DNA from: an uncultured Lachnospiraceae bacterium
GTDB taxonomy: Bacteria > Bacillota > Clostridia > Lachnospirales > Lachnospiraceae
Direction of reading: 5' to 3'
Length of the DNA stretch: 45,497 nt
Assembly: GCA_937965795.1 (NCBI GenBank)
Contig: CALCMD010000033.1
Location: 1 to 45,497 of the forward strand
The notes under the pieces are model-generated. The model ran no database searches, was not told the origin of the DNA, and saw only the letters and a list, made by a program, of their open reading frames with translations. This document shows, one piece after another, positions 16,242-25,503 of the stretch. The position numbers and the translations under genes were made by a program. Every line of letters starts with the position of its first letter. Positions within the stretch are counted from its first letter, which is position 1.

Positions 16242-19200
16242 TTACTTTTTGTAGAGTGCTTTTTTGCTCATTCCAGCCTTCTTCAATCGTGCTTTTAAAA
16301 CGCCAAACTGTTTCTTTGTCATCTTTTTCGGCGCCATAATCTTACATTTTGCTGCCGTTCCCTTAAATGCCTTAGAAGCAGCCTTCGGCGCCTTTACACC
16401 CTTGAAAACGACCTTTTTCAGCTTACTGCACTTATAGAACGCTCCCGAACCGATGGCTGTCACATGTTTTCCAATGGTAACAGACGTCAGCTTCTTTCCC
16501 TTCTGAAATGCCTTCGAACCGATGGCTGTCACCTGAAAGCGAAAGCCGTCGATCTCCACTTCGGAAGGAATGGTTATTTTCGCCTTTTTGGTATCTTTAA
16601 GCCTGGACGCCGTCACCGTGCCTTTTTTGGCGTCTGCCTTTGTAACCTTATATTCTACGCCGCCGGAAGTTACCGTCGTTCCCTCCGCCGGAACCTTCGG
16701 TTCCGGATTTTCCACGGATGTATTCTTTTTGACAAGCTTCGTTTCCTTCAATCTTTTCAGCGCTGCGTCAATCTGTTTCTGCGTTGCGTCGGGATTGGCC
16801 AAAACCGCCTTTGCCTGTGCAAGCGCTATCCGAAATGCCGCTATGGACTCTGCCGAGAACTCGTTCGTATTCTGCATCTGCTTTTCCGCGTTCGCGATTT
16901 CACTGATCAGTCCCGTCTTTACGACCGGTCTTTTTACCAGTACGTCCTCGATGCCTTCCAGTGATGCCATAGCTTCCGAAACGTCTGAATCCAGCATTGG
17001 ATTCGCAAGAGCCTTTTGCGCTTTTGTGAGCTGTTTCAGGAAAATCATGGCGCTTTCCTGCGTATACGCATCCATATCCAAAGCTTCGAGCTTCTCCACT
17101 TCCTTTCGAAGCTCCGACGTATCCGGTCCAATATTTTCCGGCATTTCTGTCAGTACATTTTTCATCTCCAGAAGCGATTCGTATGCGGCGTTATAATCCT
17201 CTTGTTCAGGCTCCATCATACCAGTTACCGCCTGTACCTTACCATACAATTCCTGAAATTTTGCCCAGCTCTGCGCCGTATAAGCAGAAGAATCAAGATT
17301 TGCATACTTATTTAATTCTTTTTCCAGGAAATTTCTGGTGACAGTCACAGAAGGGTCTTCTTTAATCTCCTTCTTTCCATCTACCTTTATAAAATCAATT
17401 TCCCCTTTGAAACTGTCTGTCGTGCTTCCGATCCGTCCAACCGGCATCACCAGAGTATTGACTTTGTAAATCGTTCCCCGGATCGTTGTCGTATCCAGTT
17501 TATCTGCCAGGCTTCCATTTACCCAAAGCTCGGCGGTATTCTGATTTCCTTTGATGGTCAGCTCCACCCATTCGTTTTCCGGAAGCGTATAGTTAAAAGA
17601 ATAGTCATACCCTTCTCTTGAATACCCGACTTTCCCGGTTCCCTTCTGTCTCGCCTTCACCGAATAGGTTCCATAGGTCTCTCCAAATGGCTTCCAGGAC
17701 TCACAGATAATCTGCTCGCCTGTGGCATTCGCATCCATTTTCAATCTCACCGTAAGACTGTTTTCCGGCCCCACCTTATCAACCGGCGTGGTGATATAGC
17801 TTTCGCCCCCTGCCAGCCGGAGCGCTTTTCCTCCCTCGCCGTTTGGAGACTGCGTGACATTGACTTTCTCTGTGGCGTCATACCCATTTGCGCTGTCATC
17901 CTTTTCCAGCTCCCCGTCAAAGTTATACTTTAAAATCGTTTTCGTTGCAGAATCCACTTCATAGTACATATTTGTATTTGGAGCCGTCCCTGTCTTTTTG
18001 ATTTCTTCCGTAAATTCACTCCAGGTTCTGTCCTCCGTCTCACCCCACAGCCTTGCAGCGACTACCGGAGCCGCGTCAAAGAACCGGTCAAAGGAATCAT
18101 ATTCCGAAATTCCGTTTGCGCGGGTATCGATACAGTCATGCCAGATTGCAAAAACAGCGCCCAGCATCTGCTCATCCCCCGCCTTTGTCGTGAGATTTCC
18201 CATCGAATTGGGTTTCCAACTGGTATACAGCCGCTCGGTCGGCAGGTAATCTCCATATGCTCCCCTGTTCTTATTAGAAGCCGGTACGATATAGAGATTT
18301 GAATACTGGGTATTGATCAGGTCATAGCCTGCATTATACATCGTTCTCGGATCTGCATAATTGTTCGCCCACATATTAAGCTGCACACCCTCCGAACGGA
18401 CAGGCGTTGTACCTGATTTATTCGAAAGACTGCCCCACATCCTGACTTTTCTTCCTGTGCTCTGAATGTATTCGATCATCTCATCTGAAAACTTTCGAAA
18501 GGCTTCATTTCCATTTGAGCCTCCATGAAATTCATCCGTACCGATATGTATCGTCGTCTCTTCATCAAATACCGGATCATCCCCTTCCAGATACTCTGCC
18601 CAGATGTCCTTTGCGATCTGAATCGCTTCGTCCTGGGAAATATCCAGCTCATCAATCAGATATTTATGCTGTCCGCCGGATACCTTTGACATATACTGGT
18701 CAAACACTCTCGTAATTGCCAGTGCGTGCGCCGGCATATCAAATTCCGGGATAACATCAACGCCTATTTTCCGGCTGTCCTGGATAAAAGAACGAAATTC
18801 ATCCTTTGTATAGAAGAGATCTTCCGCCGTCAGCTTCACGCCGGTTTTTTCATTTTCCACATCGGATTCCAGGCGAAAAGCCGCATACGCCTTTTCCATC
18901 GCCTCCTCCATCGTTGGATAATCCTCGAAAAAGATCAGGTTATCATTCAGATGCACCTGAAAACTGTTCAGTTTATACCATGACATGTTCTTTGCAAACT
19001 GCTTTACCGTATCCATCTCAATCGGCTTTCGCCCCACATCCAGGCTGAGTCCCCGCACTTCATATTTCGGATAATCCCTGACAAATCCCTTCGCAATCGT
19101 TCCATTCGTCTGCTTTAAAATCTGCAAAATGCTGACAACGCCCCAGTAAGCGCCTGTCCTGTCTGCCGCCTCTACAACTGCTGCTTCACCGATTTTTAAG

Positions 19201-19823
19201 ATATATCCTTCCTTTCCAAGACCTTCATCCTCCGTATCAAACGTCAGATAAAAATCCCCTCTGGAAACATCTGCATAGCTTCCCTCTACAACCGGGAGCA
19301 CAATGCCTGTAAGGTCTTTATAATCTGCCGCAAACTCTGCCGCAGTATCCAAAAGTTCATGATCCGCCACGATCTTACTTGTCTGGCAAACCGCAAACTG
19401 ACCCTGTATCCCGTACCACTCCTGAAGCTCCGGAATTACCGATGGCTTTTCATTCGCTCCTTCCATCGGTGCGTATTTACCGGGAACCGTTATCGTAAAT
19501 TCTTCCGACTGGCGCTTCTCCCCGCCATCGCTTACCTCATAAAATCCCTTTACTACCTTATCCTCATAAGGGGCATAAATGGTTCCATCTTCACCAATTA
19601 CCTGTTTATAATCCGCACAGAAGCGTACATCTACCCCTTCCGGCGCATCCGGCATGGAAATTCTCTTCCCATCCATTGAAATCTGCGGCTGTGTAATACC
19701 TGCTATTACCGCTTCTATTCCCTCTGACGCATTCACCTGAAGCGATGAAAACGGCACAGTACTAAAGGCAACGCAGGCTGCCAGCATGAAAGCTCCCGCT
19801 CTCTGAAACATTTTGTGAAACAT
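16242..19823 (-). CDS. Secreted GH20 beta-N-acetylhexosaminidase (1193 aa)
   Basis: A giant exported glycosidase that would release terminal GlcNAc/GalNAc from mucin or other host glycans. Order: signal peptide (1 to about 33), Ig-like domain (about 40-118), GH20b domain (about 127-245), GH20 catalytic barrel (about 250-610), LamG-like jelly roll (about 640-835), FIVAR three-helix repeats (about 845-1065), and a C-terminal LRR_5 domain (about 1080-1193) ending in a Lys-rich tail. The catalytic Asp-Glu pair is D430-E431 in HIGTDEFHGG, as needed for substrate-assisted catalysis. No LPXTG motif. It is a close paralogue of the next upstream gene but lacks that protein's two CBM32 domains. GGAGGAG precedes the ATG at 19823. 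It has its own promoter and terminator. Confidence 0.95.
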   Translation of the reverse strand: MFHKMFQRAGAFMLAACVAFSTVPFSSLQVNASEGIEAVIAGITQPQISMDGKRISMPDAPEGVDVRFCADYKQVIGEDGTIYAPYEDKVVKGFYEVSDGGEKRQSEEFTITVPGKYAPMEGANEKPSVIPELQEWYGIQGQFAVCQTSKIVADHELLDTAAEFAADYKDLTGIVLPVVEGSYADVSRGDFYLTFDTEDEGLGKEGYILKIGEAAVVEAADRTGAYWGVVSILQILKQTNGTIAKGFVRDYPKYEVRGLSLDVGRKPIEMDTVKQFAKNMSWYKLNSFQVHLNDNLIFFEDYPTMEEAMEKAYAAFRLESDVENEKTGVKLTAEDLFYTKDEFRSFIQDSRKIGVDVIPEFDMPAHALAITRVFDQYMSKVSGGQHKYLIDELDISQDEAIQIAKDIWAEYLEGDDPVFDEETTIHIGTDEFHGGSNGNEAFRKFSDEMIEYIQSTGRKVRMWGSLSNKSGTTPVRSEGVQLNMWANNYADPRTMYNAGYDLINTQYSNLYIVPASNKNRGAYGDYLPTERLYTSWKPNSMGNLTTKAGDEQMLGAVFAIWHDCIDTRANGISEYDSFDRFFDAAPVVAARLWGETEDRTWSEFTEEIKKTGTAPNTNMYYEVDSATKTILKYNFDGELEKDDSANGYDATEKVNVTQSPNGEGGKALRLAGGESYITTPVDKVGPENSLTVRLKMDANATGEQIICESWKPFGETYGTYSVKARQKGTGKVGYSREGYDYSFNYTLPENEWVELTIKGNQNTAELWVNGSLADKLDTTTIRGTIYKVNTLVMPVGRIGSTTDSFKGEIDFIKVDGKKEIKEDPSVTVTRNFLEKELNKYANLDSSAYTAQSWAKFQELYGKVQAVTGMMEPEQEDYNAAYESLLEMKNVLTEMPENIGPDTSELRKEVEKLEALDMDAYTQESAMIFLKQLTKAQKALANPMLDSDVSEAMASLEGIEDVLVKRPVVKTGLISEIANAEKQMQNTNEFSAESIAAFRIALAQAKAVLANPDATQKQIDAALKRLKETKLVKKNTSVENPEPKVPAEGTTVTSGGVEYKVTKADAKKGTVTASRLKDTKKAKITIPSEVEIDGFRFQVTAIGSKAFQKGKKLTSVTIGKHVTAIGSGAFYKCSKLKKVVFKGVKAPKAASKAFKGTAAKCKIMAPKKMTKKQFGVLKARLKKAGMSKKALYKK

Positions 19824-19877
19824 AAATTCTCTCCTCCATTAAAGTGTTTTGAAATCTCTCCTGACGCTTTTTGAAAG

Positions 19878-19906
19878 ATTCTATCATGTTTTTCTAAAAA
19901 TGTCTA
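19878..19906 (-). promoter_or_regulatory. SigA-type promoter of the first GH20 gene
   Basis: -35 TAGACA (19901-19906) and -10 TAGAAT (19878-19883) at 17-base spacing on the minus strand, 55 bases before the start codon. Confidence 0.75.
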
Positions 19907-19975
19907 TGCTTCTTTTCTATTTGCCGGAATTTTTAAATTTTATCTTTTGTAGTATTTTAATTTACTGAATTTTTA

Positions 19976-20031
19976 CTATAAAAGGAGCTGCCGCTCCACA
20001 GATGATTCCTCACCTGTTTTGCAGCAGCCCC
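19976..20031 (-). terminator. Terminator after the GH20-96aa operon
   Basis: GCAGCAGCCCC (20021-20031) pairs with GGAGCTGCCGC (19984-19994) as an 11-bp stem with two G-U pairs in RNA. A T-rich tail follows on the minus strand. The stem begins inside the last codons of the 96-residue gene. Confidence 0.65.
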
Positions 20032-20300
20032 TGATTCACCGCATTGGTCCAGTCATCTCGTTTTTCCATATAAAGCGCATTCAGCCATTCAACTGCTTCA
20101 TCCAGCCCCTCCTGCGAAAATTCAAAAACTTTCGTCGTCTTTTTCTCTTCGGAGGTAGCCGCCAGAGAATAGGGCTCCGGATAAGCGATGACAACCAGCG
20201 CATCCTCCTTTTTTAAAAAGGTAAACCGCATTCCCTGATAGCTTCCGCTCTGATTTTCCTTCTTTATATAGTTTAACTGGTACTTTCTTCGTTCAATCAT
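20010..20300 (-). CDS. Small protein of unknown function coupled to GH20 (96 aa)
   Basis: A 96-residue soluble protein without signal peptide. It has a basic N-terminus, a central beta-rich stretch (MRFTFLKKEDALVVIAYPEP) and a C-terminal helix with acidic residues. It starts 4 bases after the stop of the large GH20 gene and ends in their common terminator, so it is co-transcribed and probably translationally coupled. I do not recognise the family. Its absence of an export signal beside an exported enzyme suggests an intracellular role, but nothing more can be said. Confidence 0.7.
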   Translation of the reverse strand: MIERRKYQLNYIKKENQSGSYQGMRFTFLKKEDALVVIAYPEPYSLAATSEEKKTTKVFEFSQEGLDEAVEWLNALYMEKRDDWTNAVNQGLLQNR

Positions 20301-20304
20301 ATGC

Positions 20305-23300
20305 CTATCTTACTTTTGTCTTTTTCGAAGCTCCGGCTTTCTTTAAGTTTCTCAAAAGCGCCGCCTTCTGCTTCTTATTCATCTTCTTTGCGCTTACGGT
20401 CAGTTTCGCAGACGTCTTTTTGAACGCCTGGCTGCCGATTTTCTTCAGCGCCTTGCCCTTCAACTGAACGCTACTTAGATTTTTACATCCGCTGAACGCC
20501 TGTTTCCCGATCGTTGTGACATTTTTACCGAGAATCACTTTTTTCAGCTTTGTATTTCCTTTGAATGCTTTTGCGCCAACTTCCACAACCGTACACGTTC
20601 TTCCCTGAATCTTCACAGTGGCCGGAACATTCATTTTGGTTGCTTTTTTATTTACGACGCCTATAAGCTTTGCCGTTTGCTTTTTCGCGTCTACGACCTG
20701 GTAACGTCCATTTCCTGCCGTTGCTTTGGTATTGTTATTAAAAGGAGGTTCGATGTCTCCTGCTTTCTTTAACGCAGCCTTTGCCGCAGCCAGCTTACTC
20801 AGCGCTTCTCTTGACTGTTCCAGCGTTGCGTTCGGATCTGTCAGAATCTTCTTTGCCTGTGCCAGCGCATTTTTAAATGCAGCTACGGAATCCGCCGTAT
20901 ATCCATCCAGATTCATTTTTTCTGCGTCTGCCACTGCCTTAGAAACCGCGTTCACATCCGCCGGCTCCACCAGTCCGGCCTTTGCCGCTGCCAGCTTGCT
21001 TAACGCCTCTCTTGACTGTTTCAGTGTTGCATTCGGATTCTCCAGAATCTTCTTTACTTCGGCAAGCGCACTTTGGAATACAGCCACGGAATCGGCTCTG
21101 TACCCGCTCAGGCTGACCTTTTCCGCATCTGCCACTGCCTGAGAAACTGCGGCCTCCGCCGGCTGTTCAACCAGAAGGCTGTTCAGATCCTGAAGCGTTC
21201 CGTATGCAACAAAGTTGTCCTCCGTCGTACTGTTCGGGTTATTCACGATTGTCTCAATCAGCGCGATCGCCTCTGCAAAGGCTGCCCAGCTCTGCGCCGT
21301 ATAATCTGCACTGTTCAGATTTTTGTACGGTTTTAAAGCTTCCGCTACCGCATTTTTATCTGCCTCTACATAATACAGATTCATCTCTGCTGCGGTTCCA
21401 TGCGTTGCTTCAGAAGACAGGATGTTGAGTTTGACGCTCTTTGCTTCTACTGCATCAAACACGGCAATCTTCTCTGTCATATCAGATGCCCATGTGCCGC
21501 TCGCATAATTCGTAAGCACGGTTCCATCTGCTTTTGTAATGTCAATGCTGTACTCAGTAATACGGCCATTCGCACTGTCCTGCCTCGGCAGATAGCTCAG
21601 CATATTGATCGTTTTCGCCGCATTGTTTTTAAATGTAAGTGTTATATAGTGGTTATGATCCTTCGTGTCGTTTTTCTCTGTCGCCAAATCATAATTTGTA
21701 TGCCAGTAAGTCGTTGGATTTCCGTCCAGAAGAGCTTCAAAAGAGCCTTCTGTTGGATGTGTAGAACATCCGTCTGCTGTCAATTCACTCTGTGAAACTG
21801 CGGCGCTGCTGTAATCGCCCTTGATTTCCTTTACAGTTCCTACCGTCACTCTGTCGACCAGGCCCTTAAAGCTGTTCGTTGTACTTCCGATGCGTCCCAT
21901 CGGAATCATCATGGTACAAATTTTTCGAATGCTATGCCGTTTCAGTTTCGCAGTCAACTCTGTAGTCGGATGATTTGCAAAATAAATCTCCGGATCGTTA
22001 TCCACCAGTTCCCCGTTTACATACAGTGCAGCCGCTTCTTTTCCTCCTTTAAAGGTCAGTTCTACCCACTCGCCTTTCGGGAGCGTATAGTCAAAGGAAT
22101 AATCGTAACCTTCTCTTGAAAAACCAACTTTTCCGGTGTTCTTCTGTGAAGCTTTGATCGCATATGTTCCATACGCGCCAAACTCGTCTTTGGACTCGCA
22201 GAGAATCTGCTCGCCCTGTGCATCCTCGTCCATTTTCACACGCATGGTAAGCGTTGTATTCGAACCGATCTTATCGATCTCATCCGCTGTCGTAAGGTAG
22301 CTTTCCCCGCCGTTCAGCTTCAATGCCTTACTGGTATCCGCATTCCCCTGGGACACGTTCTTGCTGTCTGCGGCTGCATGATAGCCATTTGCACTGCTGT
22401 CCTTCTCCAGCGTCTCATCAAAGGTATAGTCCAGCGCCGTTCCTGTCGCAGATTTCACATCTCCATAAACCTTCGTTCCCGGAGCTGTTCCTGTCTTTTC
22501 TCTTACTTTTGTAAGTTCTGCATAAGTCCTGTCCTCTGCCTCTCCCCACAGTTTTGAGCTGTATGCTGCAAGCGGCTGGAAGAATCTGTCAAAAGAGTCA
22601 TACTGAGAAATACCGTTTGCACGGGTATCCACGCTGTCGTGCCAGATAGCATAGCATCCGCCAAGCATCTGATCGTCGCCTGCGCTTGCACTCAGGTTTC
22701 CGATAACATTCGGCTTCCATGTATTGTAGATGCTCTGTGCATTTATATAATCATTATAATATCCTGCTGCCGGTACGATATAGTTCGGTCCCTCCAGCGT
22801 ATTGATCAGATCATAGCCGAGGTCATACATCGTCTTAGGATTTGCATATCCGGTATTCCAGATATTAAGCTGTACGTTTTCTACCGGAACCGGAGTGGTT
22901 CCAGCTTTGTTCGTAAGGCTTCCCCACATACGGACAGTTCTTGGCTTTCCATCGCCTGTCGTTGTTCCCTGTACGTATTCGATCATTTCCTTTGAGAACC
23001 TGCGGAACATCTCTATTCCCGTCTGTCCGCTCGTTCCATGATATTCATCCGTACCAATGTGCGCCGTCTCGATATCCGCAAATGCAGAGTCCTCGCCTTC
23101 AAGATACTCCTGCCAGATACTCTTTGCCCAGTTAAAGGACTCCTCATTCTCAAGGTTCAGCTCTTCAATCAGATAAGCATGGCCTCCGCCTGCTTTCTTT
23201 GACATATATTCCTCATATACCCTCGTGATCGCCAGTGCATGTGCCGGCATATCGAACTCAGGAACAATGCTTACGCCTCTTGCCTGGCTGTCTTTTACGA

Positions 23301-24771
23301 ATTCCCTGAAATCTGCCTTTGAATAATACATATCCTGCGAAGTCAGCGTCACGCCTGTCTCCTCATTCTTCTTATCCGACTCAAGACGGAAACCTGCATA
23401 GGACTGAGCCGCCGCAGTCTCCAGATCCGGATAATCCTCGTGGAAGATCAGGTTGTCGCTCAGGTGAAGCTGGAAGCTGTTCATCTTATACCAGGACATA
23501 TTTTTTGCAAAATCCCTGACTGTATCCAGATCGAAAGGCTTTCTTCCTAAATCCAGCATGAACGCACGTACCTCAAACTTCGGATAGTCTCTTGCGATAC
23601 CCTTTGCGATCACGCCCTGCGTCTGTTTCAGGATCTGAAGGATACTGATGGTTCCCCAGTGAGCGCCTGTCTCCTCAGAAGCCTCCACGACTACCGTACT
23701 TCCAATTTTTAAAACATATCCCTCTTTGCCAAGCCCCTGCTCAGAAGTGTTCAGCGTCAGATAAAAATCTCCTGCCAGAGCATCCTGAAGCCCGCCGGTT
23801 ACGACGGAAATCTCAGAGCCTGTCATCTCTTTATAATCCGCCGCAAATTTTTTCGCCGTCTCTTCAAGTTCCTGATCCGCTACGATCTTACTCGTCCCGG
23901 AAACTGCGAACCGTCCCTGGTCTCCGTGCCACTCCTGAAGTTCGGGAATCACAGACGGCTTTTCGTTATCATTTGGTCCGGACTGGTATTTTCCCGGAAC
24001 CGTTACTGCAAACTCCTCCGTTTTCCCCGTTTCTTCACCCTTTGTAACCTCATAAAAGCCTTTTACGACCTTATCCTCAAGCGGCGTGTAAATCGTGCCG
24101 TCCTCTCCGATCACCTGCTCGTAATCTGCACAGAAACGAACGTCCGCGCCTGCTATTTCCGGCATGGTAATCTTTGTCCCGTCAGCCAGAACCTGCGGCG
24201 CCTCGATACTGTCCATCAGTCTTTCCATTTCCGTGCGGTCATCCGGAATCTCTCCTTCATAAACCTCGAACTCATAGATAGATACGTTATTCCAGCTTGT
24301 TTCATTTTCCAAACCGTCCGCCGTATGAGATGTAATATTCAGACGCACATACTGTGCCTGTACCGGAGCGTTCAGCGTAATCTCCTGTACCGTTTTCGTT
24401 GGTTTTGCTGTAAAGCTGGCCGCCGCTGTCCAGTTCGTTCCATCATTTGATGTCTCGACCGCATACCCTGTGGCGTTTCTTCTCTCCCACCGGATGACAA
24501 AGCTCTTCATGGTCTGGACACTGTTCCAGGAAAGCTGTAGGGTCTGTACGCCATTTTCTACGGCGCTTGCCCATCTGGTCTCATTGTTTCCGTCATTGGC
24601 ATATCTTGCAGGCAAAGTATTCGCCTCCACACTGGATGCCGTTGCTGTTGCCGTCAATGCCAGATTCCCGTCCGCTGCCTTTACTCCCATCGCCGGGAAC
24701 TGTGCGGAACCCATCACCATACCAAATGCCAAAAGCCATGCTGTCATCTGTTTCAATTTTTTATGAAACAT
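20305..24771 (-). CDS. Secreted multidomain GH20 beta-N-acetylhexosaminidase (1488 aa)
   Basis: A giant exported glycosidase, paralogue of the GH20 gene downstream. Order: signal peptide (1 to about 33), CBM32/F5-8C domain (about 35-170), Ig-like domain (about 185-255), GH20b (about 265-385), GH20 barrel (about 385-745) with catalytic D575-E576 in HIGTDEYHG, LamG-like domain (about 790-990), second CBM32 (about 1010-1150), FIVAR repeats including two almost identical 67-residue units (about 1155-1365), and a C-terminal LRR_5 domain with basic tail (about 1375-1488). The two galactose-binding-type modules suggest tighter mucin binding than its paralogue. No LPXTG. The ATG at 24771 is chosen because the ATG two codons upstream abuts the GGAGG. 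A 96-residue gene follows in the same operon. Confidence 0.95.
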   Translation of the reverse strand: MFHKKLKQMTAWLLAFGMVMGSAQFPAMGVKAADGNLALTATATASSVEANTLPARYANDGNNETRWASAVENGVQTLQLSWNSVQTMKSFVIRWERRNATGYAVETSNDGTNWTAAASFTAKPTKTVQEITLNAPVQAQYVRLNITSHTADGLENETSWNNVSIYEFEVYEGEIPDDRTEMERLMDSIEAPQVLADGTKITMPEIAGADVRFCADYEQVIGEDGTIYTPLEDKVVKGFYEVTKGEETGKTEEFAVTVPGKYQSGPNDNEKPSVIPELQEWHGDQGRFAVSGTSKIVADQELEETAKKFAADYKEMTGSEISVVTGGLQDALAGDFYLTLNTSEQGLGKEGYVLKIGSTVVVEASEETGAHWGTISILQILKQTQGVIAKGIARDYPKFEVRAFMLDLGRKPFDLDTVRDFAKNMSWYKMNSFQLHLSDNLIFHEDYPDLETAAAQSYAGFRLESDKKNEETGVTLTSQDMYYSKADFREFVKDSQARGVSIVPEFDMPAHALAITRVYEEYMSKKAGGGHAYLIEELNLENEESFNWAKSIWQEYLEGEDSAFADIETAHIGTDEYHGTSGQTGIEMFRRFSKEMIEYVQGTTTGDGKPRTVRMWGSLTNKAGTTPVPVENVQLNIWNTGYANPKTMYDLGYDLINTLEGPNYIVPAAGYYNDYINAQSIYNTWKPNVIGNLSASAGDDQMLGGCYAIWHDSVDTRANGISQYDSFDRFFQPLAAYSSKLWGEAEDRTYAELTKVREKTGTAPGTKVYGDVKSATGTALDYTFDETLEKDSSANGYHAAADSKNVSQGNADTSKALKLNGGESYLTTADEIDKIGSNTTLTMRVKMDEDAQGEQILCESKDEFGAYGTYAIKASQKNTGKVGFSREGYDYSFDYTLPKGEWVELTFKGGKEAAALYVNGELVDNDPEIYFANHPTTELTAKLKRHSIRKICTMMIPMGRIGSTTNSFKGLVDRVTVGTVKEIKGDYSSAAVSQSELTADGCSTHPTEGSFEALLDGNPTTYWHTNYDLATEKNDTKDHNHYITLTFKNNAAKTINMLSYLPRQDSANGRITEYSIDITKADGTVLTNYASGTWASDMTEKIAVFDAVEAKSVKLNILSSEATHGTAAEMNLYYVEADKNAVAEALKPYKNLNSADYTAQSWAAFAEAIALIETIVNNPNSTTEDNFVAYGTLQDLNSLLVEQPAEAAVSQAVADAEKVSLSGYRADSVAVFQSALAEVKKILENPNATLKQSREALSKLAAAKAGLVEPADVNAVSKAVADAEKMNLDGYTADSVAAFKNALAQAKKILTDPNATLEQSREALSKLAAAKAALKKAGDIEPPFNNNTKATAGNGRYQVVDAKKQTAKLIGVVNKKATKMNVPATVKIQGRTCTVVEVGAKAFKGNTKLKKVILGKNVTTIGKQAFSGCKNLSSVQLKGKALKKIGSQAFKKTSAKLTVSAKKMNKKQKAALLRNLKKAGASKKTKVR
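20749..21150 (-). repeat. Two tandem 201-bp FIVAR-encoding repeats
   Basis: Two directly adjacent units of exactly 201 bases (21150-20950 and 20949-20749) encode near-identical 67-residue FIVAR modules beginning AVSQAVADAEK and AVSKAVADAEK. The match at DNA level shows recent duplication. Confidence 0.85.
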
Positions 24772-24801
24772 AACCATCCTCCTTCTTACTTTTTGATAAA
24801 C

Positions 24802-24815
24802 AGGGTTATACCCCT
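24802..24815. promoter_or_regulatory. Short inverted repeat in the GH20 leader
   Basis: AGGG-TTATAC-CCCT type inverted repeat between the promoter and ribosome site of the large GH20 gene. It could be a small operator, but with arms of only 4-5 bases it may be chance. Confidence 0.25.
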
Positions 24816-24829
24816 TGCATATTTCTTCT

Positions 24830-24858
24830 ATTTTAACATATCTCTATAGGTGTATCCA
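24830..24858 (-). promoter_or_regulatory. Promoter of the large GH20 gene
   Basis: -35 TGGATA (24853-24858) and -10 TAAAAT (24830-24835) at 17-base spacing on the minus strand. It is divergent from the spmB promoter. Confidence 0.65.
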
Positions 24859-24876
24859 CTAAATTTTCGTCTTTTT

Positions 24877-24907
24877 TCATAATTTTTTTACACTCTATTC
24901 ATACATT
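24877..24907 (+). promoter_or_regulatory. SigE-like sporulation promoter of spmB
   Basis: The -10 CATACATT (24900-24907) matches the mother-cell SigE consensus CATACAHT. A -35-like TCATAATT (24877-24884) lies 15 bases upstream. In B. subtilis the spmA-spmB genes belong to a SigE operon, which supports the reading. Confidence 0.6.
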
Positions 24908-24956
24908 TCCATTTTTTGTCATAGTTTCTAAGCAGAAGCCTATCTGGAGTGAAGCT

Positions 24957-25484
24957 ATGGATTTTCTGATTTTTCTCTCTACCTTTATCATACCCTTTGT
25001 TCTGTTTCTTGTCATCGGCTATGGCCTTTTAAAAAAACAGAATGTATACGAAACCTTCATAAAAGGAGCGGTGGACGGTTTTCAGACCGTCATCGGCATC
25101 CTGCCCACTTTGATTGGACTGATGGTTGCAGTGGGCGTCCTGCGTGCTTCCGGATTTCTGGATATGCTTTCCGATATGCTCGGCCATTTTCTGCAATACC
25201 TGGGTTTTCCCTCTCAGCTCGTTCCCGTAACCATCGTGCGGATGTTCTCTTCGAGCGCCGCCACCGGACTGGTTCTGGACATTTTTAAAGAGTACGGGCC
25301 CGACTCTTTTTTTGGCACTCTGGTTTCCATTATGATGGGATGCACTGAGACGATTTTTTACACCATGTCCGTCTACTTTATGACGGCAAAGGTCAAGAAA
25401 ACCCGTTATACGCTTCCGGGCGCTCTGCTCGCCACGCTTGCCGGTATCATCGCCAGCGTGATGCTGGCTCACGGAATGCGATAA
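24957..25484 (+). CDS. spmB: Spore maturation protein SpmB
   Basis: A 175-residue polytopic membrane protein of the nucleoside-recognition (Gate) family. SpmA and SpmB are needed for spore-core dehydration in B. subtilis. Hydrophobic segments run throughout (first at about 3-25), and the RMFSSSAATGLVLDIF and MMGCTETIFYTMSVYF segments are typical of SpmB. The ATG at 24957 has GGAG upstream and a SigE-like promoter at 24877-24907. It is the only minority-strand gene in the middle of the window. It converges on jetC with a 19-base gap, and its usual partner spmA lies 5.5 kb away on the other strand. Confidence 0.93.
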   Translation: MDFLIFLSTFIIPFVLFLVIGYGLLKKQNVYETFIKGAVDGFQTVIGILPTLIGLMVAVGVLRASGFLDMLSDMLGHFLQYLGFPSQLVPVTIVRMFSSSAATGLVLDIFKEYGPDSFFGTLVSIMMGCTETIFYTMSVYFMTAKVKKTRYTLPGALLATLAGIIASVMLAHGMR

Positions 25485-25503
25485 AAAGAGACTCTCTGCT
25501 TTC

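Noticed and set aside
16570..17196. 208-residue Ser/Ala/Phe-rich plus-strand frame
   Set aside because: It is the complement of the Lys/Glu/Ala-rich FIVAR coding region of the GH20 gene.
25485..25503. Possible terminator between spmB and jetC
   Set aside because: Only a 5-bp palindrome (AGAGA/TCTCT) without a T-run; not supportable.
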